This document shows, one piece after another, positions 9,991 through 21,600 of a stretch of DNA of 64,000 bases (the stretch's first letter is position 1; the number at the start of each line of letters is the position of its first letter). The position numbers were made by a program, and so were the translations under genes. The notes under the pieces are model-generated. The model did no database searches, was not told where the DNA came from, and saw only the letters and a list, made by a program, of their open reading frames with translations. The DNA comes from Rhabdornis inornatus. Its lineage: Eukaryota > Chordata > Aves > Passeriformes > Rhabdornithidae. Location: NCBI GenBank assembly GCA_013397075.1, contig VWZS01009726.1:1235256-1299255 (forward strand), in the 5' to 3' direction.

Positions 9991-12510
9991 GCTTACTCTT
10001 CTGTGCCCTCATGCAGAAGTGAGATCTTCAATAATTTTTCAGAAGTATTTTCATTTAGAAGTTGCAGAAAAAACAGCGTTGCCATCTTAGGCAAGAATTG
10101 ATGTCTCTGTAACAGTGTGTGGCCAGGAAAAAATGAAGTGATTATGCATGTGGAAAATCAACTATTGGCACAGGAAAGTATTTCTTCTGAAGGACTGAAT
10201 TCACACAAGTGACATTTGTATTCCAATGCAGACACAACTGACAAGAAATTTAAGGCATCATTTTTAAACTAACCTTCACTTGTTTTAAAAGAGTTAAAAC
10301 AGAAATGGTATAGAAGAGTATATATCGCTTCTCAAGTGATCAACAGTGTCCTAGCTGTGATAACAGCGTGTGATCAACTTGGTTCTGGTGTGATCAGCCA
10401 TTTCCCAGAACAAGACCAAAATTCTGAGATGAACTGAGAGATCACTATCTGTCTGGATTTCCTTCTTTCTAAAGGGATCGGCTTATCCTGGAAGTATGGA
10501 TAAGAGGGAATAAGATTTTTACACCTCCATGCAAAACTGAAAACTCAGACTTGCAGCATCAGTGAGGCCACAAGATTTCTACAGATAACAGAAAGCAGTA
10601 GTCAGGTGATACAGTCCTTCCTGATGAGCCCCTTCCTTTGCCCCTTCTCCTACCCAGCTCCTCAGATGTCTCTGAGATACACAAACACATCTAAAATTCC
10701 GAAATTTTAAGACAGCAGTACCCACATCTCTAACCAAAGTTTCTCTTGAACATGCCTCATTGCACAACTAGGGCTGTACAAATAACTGATTTTTCACTTC
10801 AGTGATAGAACTGAAAAACTGGGGAGAGTAATTCTTCCAGGGCATCATTGAAACAATTTTTGTTGCTTAAAAATAAAAATCCTATCTCACTTTTAGATTG
10901 CTTTCACTCTATTTTAAACTAAAACAAACTCAGCTGTAAAATGAATGAACTTAGAAATAAAACGTTGAACCATTTTGCTAGGAAAATGCCAAAATGAAAT
11001 GCTTCAACTTTTCTATATCTCCTCACTTTAAAGCCAATTGTATTTATAGAAGTTGGCACAGCTTCACAAGTACTTGCCTCAAAAACTGCATTTTCCAGCA
11101 GTATATTTTTATATTCATGCTTTTTCTTTGTTCTTTACAACTTCCTTTCTCCAGACATTGCACATTTTTCTGTTTTTTCTGATTAGTTGGAGTTTATTCT
11201 TCATTGTACTTTTAGCTTTTTTAGAGCTTTGATACTTGATAAAAATAATAAAAAATGAACTCTCTTCTGATATTTGTCCACTATTGTTATTATTGCTCTG
11301 GCTCCTAAACTCGTGTTCATTTCCTGCATCATTTCTTTTTCAAAACCTGAATCAGTTTTCTGTTTTCTGCAGTACCATATTCCTTTTTCCATCTGCCCCA
11401 CTTGCTCTCATGGCTTTACTCCTCATTTTTACTCCTCTTCTGCAAGAGCTCCTCTACAACAGGTCTTCATATACCCAGATTCAGGTCTCAGGAATACTCT
11501 CAGTCTTCAACGTGACTTAGCCTATCTGAGTTTTGGTTCCTGACCAATAAAATATGGACAACAGCACTGCCCTGGCACCAGGGCTTCCAGAGAAATTACG
11601 GATGTGGAGAGCCTGTACAACAGGGCTGACACAGACATCTGGGCCATGTCTTGGGACTATCCAGACCCTGAAGATTTGTGTAGCACCCTTGTACTTTTAT
11701 TTCCTGTGCTCTAGGTACTTGGGTGAATTTAAGAATTTACTCTACCTCTCTTCAGTACAGAAATTAGATTAATTTGTTCTTCATAACTATACTTAAAAAC
11801 AGGCCAAATCATCCCGTGCTCCCTGGCTCCTTCCACTGGCAAAACCACGGTGTGTAGCAAGGAGAGAAGGATGAAATAATGATCTGAGCCAGATTTCAAG
11901 CACCACTTTGCAAAGATATTCAGAATAGCATTAGCACTGGTGGCAGATGGTGACTGTCGCTCTTTCTGAGCAGGTGCCACACAAATCTCTCTTCTCAGGT
12001 CTCCCAGTTCACCTTGCTCATGACCCTCTCCTATTCCAACCCTGCTCCTCTCCCAGGCAGCACCTCCTGGCCATGCCAAATTGCCCGGTGGTTTTGTGAT
12101 TGGCACAAATGGGGACTGGGATGAGACCACCCAGCTTGCTTTCATTTACAGGCTCAGCCAGGATGTAAGCCTGAGTCTCCAGAAGAAAAAGCCGACAGTA
12201 CTAACCCACTGTGCCACTTAGCCTGCACACTGCAAAAGAGCTATTCAGCGGCTGCCAGCGCTTCATTTTCAGACGTACTGAGGCTCTTTAACAATCAGCC
12301 GCCTAAAAACTGCAGTTTCCCAGCAAAGACAGCCAATTTTTTTTTGTCTCACTGGGTTATGCTGCCATCGTGTGGCAATTATTTTTCACAAGGCACATTG
12401 CATCCAATTTTTAAAATTTAAGCTAAATGCTCTGATGAGCACTTAAGCACAGCGCTTAATGTATTGAGCACAGCATCTAACAGTTCAGCTGCAGAATATC
12501 GTTGTCGCTG
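9991..12510. other. Intergenic, mostly unique sequence
   Basis: No gene recognised. It contains a reverse-orientation CTCF-like motif at 12361-12376 (listed separately). Open frames such as 11729-12145 (-) lack recognisable similarity or a start/stop context suggesting translation. Confidence 0.6.
12361..12376 (-). promoter_or_regulatory. Candidate CTCF-binding motif, reverse orientation
   Basis: On the minus strand the core reads CCACACGATGGCAG, matching 12 of 14 positions of the common CTCF core CCACTAGATGGCAG. Sequence match only. Confidence 0.4.
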
Positions 12511-12516
12511 TTATTG

Positions 12517-12565
<49 letters not shown>

Positions 12566-12580
12566 TGCTACTATTACTAC
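12511..12580. repeat. (TTA)n microsatellite
   Basis: A pure TTA/ATT trinucleotide run from about 12521 to 12574, flanked by imperfect units (TTATTGTTG on the left, ACTGCTACTATTACTAC on the right). Likely length-polymorphic. Confidence 0.97.
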
Positions 12581-12999
12581 GCTTACATTGAGAATATACT
12601 TGTCCATCTTGTTCTCTGACACATCCTTGAAGAGGTTTAGTGTAACACTGCCATTCTTATATTGATTTTTTGGTGTTTGTGTTCATTGTCTTTGCTTTCT
12701 TTAAACATCTCTCAGGCAAGATGAAGCTGTCTTGGGGAAAACGTGTGCCGAAGTTCCCAAAACATTCCCTTATATGCATGGACTATCCTGCTAGCAATAA
12801 CTGCTAACATAGCAGAGTTTCACACAGTACTAATCTGCCTTCCAGTCTCAGTTTTTTCTCTTTGAAGGGCTCTCTTTCAGTAATCTGATGTGGCCCAAGG
12901 TTTTATGAAAACAGTAGATTTGCACACTTGGAATCTGCATCTGCCAAACCGTGTCCCTGTTGAAGTGTGTAGAGTGTACCTAGATACAACTCATGTCAA
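12581..12999. other. Intergenic, no feature recognised
   Basis: Short unique stretch between the TTA microsatellite and the next CR1 copy. Nothing gene-like seen. Confidence 0.55.
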
Positions 13000-13400
13000 A
13001 ATGATGAGGAGCAGCTGTGGGAGCTGGGGGTGTTTAGCCTGGAGAAAAGGAGACTCAGGGCAGGCCTTCCCATTCTCTACAACTGAAAGGAGCTTGTGAA
13101 AGTGGAGGATTGGTCTCTTCTCCCAGGTAAAAAGGAACAGTGAGATGAAGTGACCTCAAGTTGCACTAGGGGAGGTTTAGATCAGATATTAGGAAAAATT
13201 TATTCATGGAAAGGGTTGTCAAGCATTGGAATAGGCTACCAGGGCAGTGGTGAAGCCACCATTCCTGAATTTTTTTATAGCTGTGTAGATGTGGCACTTG
13301 GGGACAAGGTTTAGCAATGGACTTGGCAGTGCTGGGTTGAGGGCTGGACTCGATGGCTTTAGAGGTCTTTTCCAACCTAAACATTTCTGTGATTCTGTGA
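13000..13400 (+). mobile_element. CR1 LINE fragment, 3' end, plus strand
   Basis: Carries the typical CR1 series: GTGTTTAGCCTGGAGAAAAG, the AGGTTTAGATCAGATATTAG block, CATTGGAATAGGCTACC, TGTGGCACTT, then GGACTCGATGGCTTT and the closing TTCTGTGATTCTGTGA. Only the last ~400 bp of the element are present. Moderately diverged and not coding. Confidence 0.92.
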
Positions 13401-14669
13401 AGGAAATGCTGTGTGGTATCTGGCCAGGGCCTAAGCTGTTGCTTTACAAACCAGCAGCACTGCCAATATTTGTAGTACTAATATTGTATTTCAAACTCCT
13501 AGAGACAGAATTGGGGGAATTTTCCTTACACTGTCTTCAAATTAATTTCCAACCCTTAGCATCATCTAAAAACATCACATGAGACAAAGGATCAGAAAGC
13601 AAAGAGTTCAAAATTACCATTTTTAAGTCAGACTCAAAAGGACTTGAGTCATGATTTGAAAATTAGATATCTGTAATACTGAATCCTACTAAAATTACAT
13701 CCCTCAGAAGTTAGTCCAGAAAATATTGATCTTCCTTGCAATTACTGTCTTTGTCAAACTGCAGGAGGTCTTTCACAGTTCAGCAGCAATCAAACCACCA
13801 TGAAACTCCACCACTATCAAAAAGTGCACCATCTGCTAAAAATACAAAGAAGTGTTTTAAAGTTGTAAATATAATTCCAGGAGCATGGGCTGGATTTTGT
13901 TTACAGCCAGCATTAAGCAGCTCTTCTGTTTCAGAGCCATCACCAATAGACTGCAGTCAAGCTTTGCTTGCTCCCTCTTCCTCTTCAATTCATTACTTTT
14001 CACAGTATACTTTAGTCTGGTGGGTAAAGCATTCTCCAAATATAAGCTCAGCTGTGAACACAAGAGAGAGAGAATTGAAAGGGTAAAAGGGTGCAGGGGA
14101 GATATTGGGAACAGAGCAGCAACTCTGACTTCCTGCCATGGTAAGATAATAACACAAACCCATTCAGCACGTGAGCAAACATAGGAGGATATTGCTAAGC
14201 AGCTGATAGGATTCCAACAAAGAGAAAATCTCTCAGGGAAATCTTTCTCATGGACCTCCTGGACTTCTTTAGGTGCACTAGGAAAGAAACTAGTAGCACT
14301 AGTGGGTGCAAGTATCTGAATTTTTAGAAAGTCATAGATAATGTCCTGCACCAAATGCTAATAGAGAAAATAAGTTGCCATGGACTGAAAGATAGGTCCT
14401 TTATGGATTTAAAGCTTGTTATAAGATGAGAAACAAGTGGTAGCGTTTAACTAACACTTCTCAGTAAGAAGTGTTTAAGATGAGTCCACACACAAAATTC
14501 TTTGGGGACTAATTTTATTGAATTGTTTTATCAATTCCTTGGATAAGAAATTTTGCAGTGCAATCTCTGTAAGTGATAAAATAACATCTTGCTCTCTAAA
14601 GTAGTTGTGTTCCTTGACAACGCCACCAAAATTCCAGAAGGCGCCCACAAATCTGAATGGGTGAAAGTT
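13401..14669. other. Intergenic, no gene recognised
   Basis: Unique sequence between two CR1-type repeats. The longest open frame (13857-14354, minus, 165 codons) has no recognisable domain, is overlapped by other frames on the plus strand, and has no visible splice or promoter context. I treat it as chance. Confidence 0.55.
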
Positions 14670-15470
14670 TTCCAGGTCATCTTCCCTTAAGAAAAATACA
14701 AAGTAGTGCACCTATGGGGAAAAATTCTAAACGGCAACTACAAGATGCTGAACTCAAAACTAGCAGTTATAAGCCAAAGAAAGGATCTTAGGGTTCCTGC
14801 TGTTTCCTGGAATCACTGGACCAATGCATTGGTCAAAGAAAGGCAGCAAGATGCTGGGAGTCACCAGCCAAGGTACCCAGAACAAGGAGAAAAAAGGACA
14901 TAATTTTGCTGCTATGTAAGGTCTTTGTTGCTAACACACCTCAAACTGCTTAGGATGTTTCAAGGAGGACTTAGAGGAATTAAGAGAGGTGCACAGACAT
15001 GAATACAAACTAAAACACACACAAGAGGTGGTACAAAAAAATCTGGGAGATACAAAAAGTCCTTAACTGCAGAAGCTGTATGATGAAGTAAAACAAAAAC
15101 AAGAAGGAAATTGGTAAAGTAAATGTAGAACTGCTAATCACCATATCAAACAGTACTAGTCACAGGGAAAACTGGGTGAGTACTTTAAAACAGAGTTTGA
15201 ACTGGTTAAGGAGTAAGTTTTACAGGGTGAATGGTGAGCTCTGGAACTATATTGTCACAGGACACTAGGAGAGATGGAATCACAGCGAGGCAACGGCATG
15301 AACAGGTTCAAAAAGAGATTATATACATTCAGAAACAGGCCTAAAGCAGGTACCAATGGAATAAGGAAGGACACAAGTCCCCACACCCTTAATACAACAA
15401 CTTCAAAAGTTATTGAAGCCACCCAGAGAAGGGGCAGCTCACATTCTTTCATGAAACAGTGTCTTCACTG
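14670..15470 (+). mobile_element. Decayed ancient CR1/L3-like LINE remnant
   Basis: The stretch AAATACAAAGTAGTGCACCT followed by AACTACAAGATGCTG matches the reverse-transcriptase-domain tail of old amniote CR1/L3 elements. So does GAACAGGTTCAAAAAGAGATT near 15300, after CTCTGGAACTATATTGTCAC. Divergence is far greater than in the other CR1 copies and the element is interrupted by unrelated sequence, so the limits are approximate. Confidence 0.5.
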
Positions 15471-16374
15471 CTGGGCAGGGAGAAAATACTGGTCTTAACA
15501 GAACAGTGCTCTGATCTCGCAGGAGATTTCTAATGTGTTTATTTTTTCCATCTCTCCAACAACAACAAGAATTTAGGCAGCATACCACGGCTCATTCTGT
15601 TATCTGCTAATAAGTATTCTATGACACACTAATTCCTTCTGTGACTTTCCACTTCAACACATTCCTTCAACTCAAGCATCTTGTATAAAGTAGTCACCCT
15701 GGAGCTGCAAATTGATGACACATAGGTTTCAGGAAAAACTATTTTCTGCCTTCCCACTTGTGACGTTGCGTGTGTTCATGTGTAAAATCTGCTATCTTCC
15801 TCCTTTGCAGCATGTTTCAAAATTCCTTTGTTAAACCTTTCACAAAACTGACATGACTTCTCCAGGCACAGACCTCTCCTCTGGGCTTGGAGCAGCAAGA
15901 CCCACTCCCAAGAGCTCCCAGTAAGCACCATCATGTGGCTCAGGCAATGCAAGAAACATCTCACCAGGTGAGATGCTTAATAATATGTCACATCTTCTCA
16001 CCTCTTGCTTCACAATTCTTTAATCAATTTCAGAAAATCCAGTGGAGCAGCCTGGTAAGTGCCAGTACACAGCTGTAACTTTATTCTCTGCTGTTTTCCA
16101 GATGGTCCATTTATGCAGACAAAGTTCAAGGTCTGGAGTGGGGGGACTTCAGCTCATTTACATGCAGTTTCCCAAAACATTACTTTTGTTATTCTTATGC
16201 TTACTCCACTGTATGCAATATTCTCTTAAAGAACTCGTGAAATTATTTGCACTGTGAGAAAAATAAAATCTCCAGAAGCCAGACTTTTCTCAGATTCATT
16301 CCACTCCTTTGACTAGAGAAAGCAAATAGATAAGGAAAGATAATAGCAGCCTGGTGAAGTAATTAATCTCTTAA

Positions 16375-16560
16375 TGAAAGTACTGTTAGAACCAATTGTT
16401 GAAAAGCTCCATTTAAAATTTCATTAATACAAATTAGTTTTAATAAACTAAATTATTGTTTAATTTATTATTTTTGCAACACAAATTATAATTTAAATGT
16501 TATTATTCAAATGTTTTATGGATTTTCAGCTTATCTGAAAATTAAATAATCTGAAAATTA
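16375..16560. other. Very AT-rich block with homeodomain-type cores
   Basis: Dense in TAAT/ATTA cores, including TAATTAATC just upstream. It also has a short hairpin, ATTTTCAG/CTGAAAAT, around 16525 and two direct copies of TCTGAAAATTAAA. This could be a conserved enhancer or simply AT-rich background; the sequence alone cannot decide. Confidence 0.3.
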
Positions 16561-17120
16561 AAATTCTTTGAAAGCACTTGATTAAAAGCAGTTTACTTAG
16601 AAAACCTAGAATTAAGATGTGTAGAAATGTCACACATAATGTGATGTTCCTATTCTAACCAGTGTGCCAAGTGTATGGGAATGTGAGACTTGTGATTTCC
16701 TCTCCTGATCACATGAGGGCTGTAAATAGTTATAACCCAGTCTTTGAGAGATCATTCATTGGCCTGATTAGCTGATATTAACTGTACCTTCAGCTGACAT
16801 CACAGAATGAAGCATAATGGATAGCAGCTCTGTTAATTTGATTTTTATCCCTTTTTGTCTCTCTCCTCCTTTACTCAGTTTTCTCTCTTATTTCTGGAGC
16901 TCAGACTGGTTGTTTTTGTACATTCGTGTACATTGCCACACAGAGAAGTGCAAAGGAAGTTTGAGCAATAGAAGAGACACACAGCCATGCAGATAAAGCA
17001 AGCCCAGAGGCTGAGAGCTTGTTTCCACGTCACTTCCTCGGGTGGATTCATAGTCTTTGCAGTAACCTGTTACCAGGATGAAATTCACCCTAGTTCAGGC
17101 AGGGTGAATTCTTTGCTCTG

Positions 17121-17138
17121 TCTGACATCTAGTGGTCC
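17121..17138 (-). promoter_or_regulatory. Candidate CTCF-binding motif, reverse orientation
   Basis: On the minus strand it reads GGACCACTAGATGTCAGA, with 13 of 14 core positions matching CCACTAGATGGCAG. Sequence match only. Confidence 0.5.
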
Positions 17139-17864
17139 TAAACAGAAACACTTCCAGCAATTCTGGACAGCTTTCTTCAAATTTCCTGTCTGGATAGCAC
17201 ACGCTCAGCCCGTGTGTCATGAGAAAAATTTACTGGCTTATGACCTTTTCTAGCATTTTCCTCTGAAAATTATTTCAATCAGACTTTTGATATGAATTCT
17301 GGTTACTTTTCAAGTGAAGCAAAAAACTTAAATGAAGTATAGAGATGTCCATTGATTTTCAAAACAATTACTTGCCGTTGTGTCTTCCTCTTGTGCACAA
17401 GAATGTTGTGGAAGAACAGCTCTGATACATGACCAGCAAAATAATGGTATTATGCTACACAGTTGTCTTGTTTTTAAAGGTATTTAAAGTACAGATTTTC
17501 CTGACTATATAACCTTTGGATATGGCACTCAGTACAAGAGATGTGTGAAAATTCATCTTAGAATTTATGAACCTTAATTTTCACCTTTCATCATTCAGAC
17601 TTAAGGAATTAGTATCTTTTTCAACTACGATTTTCTAGAACAAACACAAGAATTACCAGTATGAAATGCAGTATCAAAAAAGTCCAAACGCTGAAAGGAT
17701 GGATAAAAGTAGAAAATAGTTGTGGAGTTTTGTTCCAGTGGGTTAAATAAAAACTCCTCACTGTTTGTCTTTGGCTACCTCAGCTCAAAAACTATGCAAC
17801 AGCAAAAAAGCCTTTCAAGAAAGATAAAACTCCCTTGAGGGCAGAGAGGCCCTACAGAGAAACC

Positions 17865-18632
17865 TGGTAAATTAGAGAGATGGGCAATCATTAACCATGT
17901 GTATTTTAACAAGGTCAATTTCTGGACTCTGCACCTGGGATGGGACAACCCTGGATGTACAGACAGACTGGAGAAGAAGATGCTGGTGTGCCACAGAGAG
18001 AGATCTGAGGCTCTGGGTCAATGGCAAGTTAAACACGAGCCAGCAGTGCCCTGGCAGCCAGGAGGGCCAACCCTGTCCTGGGGGCATCAGGGACAGCATC
18101 ACCAGCCGGGCAAGGGAGGGGATTGTCCTGCTCTGCTCTGCACTGGGGCAGCCTCACCTCCAGTGCTGGGGACAGCTCTGGGTGCCACAGTGTGAGAAAG
18201 GCATTAAACCATTAGAGAGTGTCCAAAGGGGGCATCGAGGATGGTGAAGGGTCTGGAGGAGAAGCCGTGTGAGGAGAGGCTGAGACTGAGGGGAGACCTC
18301 ACTGCAGTTACAGCTCCCTCATGAGGGGAAGCAAAGGGGCAGACACTGATCTCCACTCTGAGGTGACAGTGACAGGACCCAAGGGAATGGCCTGAAGTTG
18401 TGTCAGGGGAGGTTTAGGTTGGATATCAGGAAAAGGTTCTTCCCCAGAGGGTGGCTGGGCACTGGAACAGGCTCCCAGGGCAGTGGTCACAGCACAGCCT
18501 GACAGAGCTCAAGAACAATCTCAGGCACATGGTGTGACTCTTCGGGTGTGCTGTGCAGGGCCAGGAGTTGGACTTGATGACTCTGACGGGTCCCTTCCAA
18601 CTCAGGATATTTTGTGATGCTGTGATTCTATG
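17865..18632 (+). mobile_element. CR1 LINE fragment, plus strand, ORF2 C-terminus and 3'UTR
   Basis: About 770 bp of a CR1 of the subtype common in passerines. Diagnostic blocks are CTCTGCACCTGGGATGGG, GAGCCAGCAGTGCCCTGGCA, GGAGGGGATTGTCCTGCTC and GGAGGTTTAGGTTGGATATC. The closing GGAGTTGGACTTGATGA and TTCCAACTCAGGATATT lead into GTGATTCTATG. Markedly more GC-rich than its surroundings. Open frames across it (for example 17897-18247) are remnants of the element and are frameshifted. Confidence 0.93.
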
Positions 18633-21600
18633 TAAAGAAATTACACAGGAGGAATGGAAAGCCTCCCACCTGAAAGGAGGGAGTAGACCCTGTTGGAGTG
18701 CTACTAAAGCAGATGTTAACCAACATTATCTTTGACAGATTAACCTGCTTTCGATAACTATCATGGCTGCAAAAATCTTCAATTAACCCAGCGTTGCACT
18801 CCAGTTAGAAGTGTCTCCTGCTGTTCATTCCAAGCCCTTGCTGCAACAGAAAGTGATGATTTATCTTGTTCTTTTCCCACACAAATAGAAACTTATTGAT
18901 CAATATTTTATAGTAGTCTTGCTACATGGTCTTCTTCCTTGACATTCAAACAAACCCACTCTCTCATCCCCTCTTAATAACATGTTTTAAAAATGTGCAT
19001 TTTATTTCATATCTTTCTGGGATTTTCTCTAGTTTATTCAATGAAATTATATTAAATTATAATCTCTTTATTACATTTTACAATAACAAAAATCAGGTAA
19101 TTCCTGTTTCAAACATGAATGAAATGTGGTAACTAATACAGTGAATATTTGTTGTACAATAAGTACACAGGGGCATATGTGTTCATACAAACAAATATAC
19201 ACAAAACATGCCTCAGTATGAAGCAAATATTTCACTGGGCATTGGTCAAATAGATGCACCTGCTGTGCATTTGAATTTTTTTCACTCCCCTATATATATC
19301 TGAAGCCCTGATGCCACAGTCTTGAAAACCTAAGTCTATTCTATATCGCTCTACAGAGCCCATTTGTACTGTTTTTGATTACTACTTCAAAAGGATTATT
19401 ATTAACGCACACAAATTTGCATTTTGTAAATAGTGCCTAAGGCAGCTAACTTGTAACGTTCATGAACAGCACAAAATAATAGTTTCTACAGTAGTCAAAA
19501 CTATTCAAAGAATATTCAGATAAGAATTTAGTTGATACACAACTTTACACTTCCAGCCTTCATTCAAGAGCCAATCACAGGGTAAACCAGCCATGTCTGC
19601 CTGCTTGGTCACAAAGTACCCTGTGTTTTCTGGAAGAGAGACATCCCTGTAAATTGCTGCTGAGCAGCCATGTAACATTGTCTGCCCACAAATTTGTCAT
19701 AATTCCATGTAAAATAAGATAGATACTTTGATCCTGTGGTTCCATATGAGATAATCAAAAGAGATGTTCAGGAGATAGAGCATAAAAAGTGCTGCCATAA
19801 AAAACCATTAGAATGCAAACTCTTAGAGACTTGTCTTGGGAAACCTGAGCATTGCCATGCTCCAAGATCTCCCACCCTGTGCTGAAGGGATTCCTAATGT
19901 TTTTCCCATTAAGACTTTCCCCAAATGGAAGCCTTAGTAAAATACTGTATCCCACACATTTTTCTGCAGCACTGATTTAATCTTGAGGTCCTCATTGTAT
20001 TCTAATTCAGATACTAAACTATAGGTTTTGGGGTTTTTCTTTCCCTCCCTTCCATCAAAGAGGTAGCTAATCCCTTGCTGTCAGCTCCAGAAGCATTGTT
20101 GCATCAGCTTACAGGCTTGAATTCCAGCCTTGTTGTCTGAACAACCATGATGAAAGTGCCTGAATATCTGATGCAAGAGACATTCCCCAGGTGGCAGCTG
20201 TACCTTATTAAACACCTGTTAACATTAAACCCTCTGTTTATCTGTCTCAGAAAACGCTGCAATCCCCACACCTAGTCTCTGCTGCTCCATGACTCGAGGA
20301 TTTCCAGTGACTTGCTCTCATCTCACTTTCTGCTACCCTGTGTTTAGAAGAAACATGCTGGAAAGGATGTTGTCCTGAGACAATCACAGGTTTTAGAATG
20401 AGGGTGTGTTCCAGTCCCAGGTAGCTTTTCAAGCTTCCCACTTTCTGACGCTCGACGCTAAATAGTGACAGGGTGTCTCAAGGGGTTTTAGGAACCTGGG
20501 CTCGCTTGGCAACAAAGAAGGAAAAGCCTCTGTTTTCTGGCGCTCAAAAGGCTACAGAAACTCTCTCTTTGTAATTTGAGAATTCAGAATCTGTCCTATT
20601 TGAAAGCATCTTCTTGCAAAAAGCCAAGAGACCTTTCAGCTGCTTTTTTCCACTCATTTTCTGAGTACAACTGATGAGTTTGAGATCACTGTGGGTCACA
20701 CTCTGAAATTATCTGCTTACAGAAATACTCATTTCAGGTGTAATGAAAAGCTCAGAGTGGAATTCAATCAGATTTTCTTCCTCTTTCCCTTCCCTTTTTC
20801 CTCCCCTCCTGCACCCCACAGTCATACTATAGGAGCCAGGTCTAATCTATCCCTTACAGCACTGACCATAGGAAACTGCAGTATATTTTACTCTTGAGGA
20901 CTTGTGCTCTGATTTCCCAGTGATAGTGCTATAAACACCTCTCTTTTGGAAAGAAAGTAAGAAATTTGACCTGAAATGTCCTTTGAGTATACGTCCTTAG
21001 GGAAGGAGATTGCCCTGTCCCAGAAAAAAATATTAAATTAGTAGCCACCACTTGAGTTATGTAATTTTTTGTTACCTAAATGTAAGGGGCGTAAAACCTA
21101 TCATTACCACTTTACTGCCTGCCTTCCCTGTGCGTCCTCCACTAAGTATGCCATATTTATTCTTGTTTATCTTTCACTTAGACAGGAGCCTGATATCTTC
21201 CCTTCTAGAAAGCAAGTAGTTAAAATTTGTTCTGAAATAACAGTCCCCAGAAGTTTCACTCAGTAATTACTGCTCTGGGAAAGTAAAAAAAAAAAACAAA
21301 ACAAATCTCAAATCCCAATACTTTGCTGATACCTTTTGCAGCTGACATTGTATTTACTGATATATTTTAATCCAAGCATGAAAAATTAGTCACATATCAA
21401 GAACTTTGTTATCCAGAGACTGACAAAGGAAATAATAGAGCAATTAAAAGACACATTGGAACAGGCTCATGAAACAAATGTACCCACTATGTTAGTGGCA
21501 GCAATATCTTCATTAAAACTGAGTTTAGTGTTAGACACAGGGAGAGGGAAAAAAAGGGAGGGGGGATGGAAAAGTGAGAAAGAGAACACAGTAATATTTT

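Larger units (their letters stand above)
15471..17864. other. Intergenic, unique sequence with AT-rich block
   Basis: No gene recognised. It contains an unusually AT-rich block (16375-16560) and a reverse CTCF-like motif (17121-17138), listed separately. Confidence 0.55.

Noticed and set aside
13857..14354. 165-codon open frame on the minus strand
   Set aside because: No recognised domain, overlapped by plus-strand frames of similar length, and no splice or promoter context. Expected by chance in 64 kb.
17897..18247. 116-codon open frame
   Set aside because: Lies wholly in a CR1 fragment.
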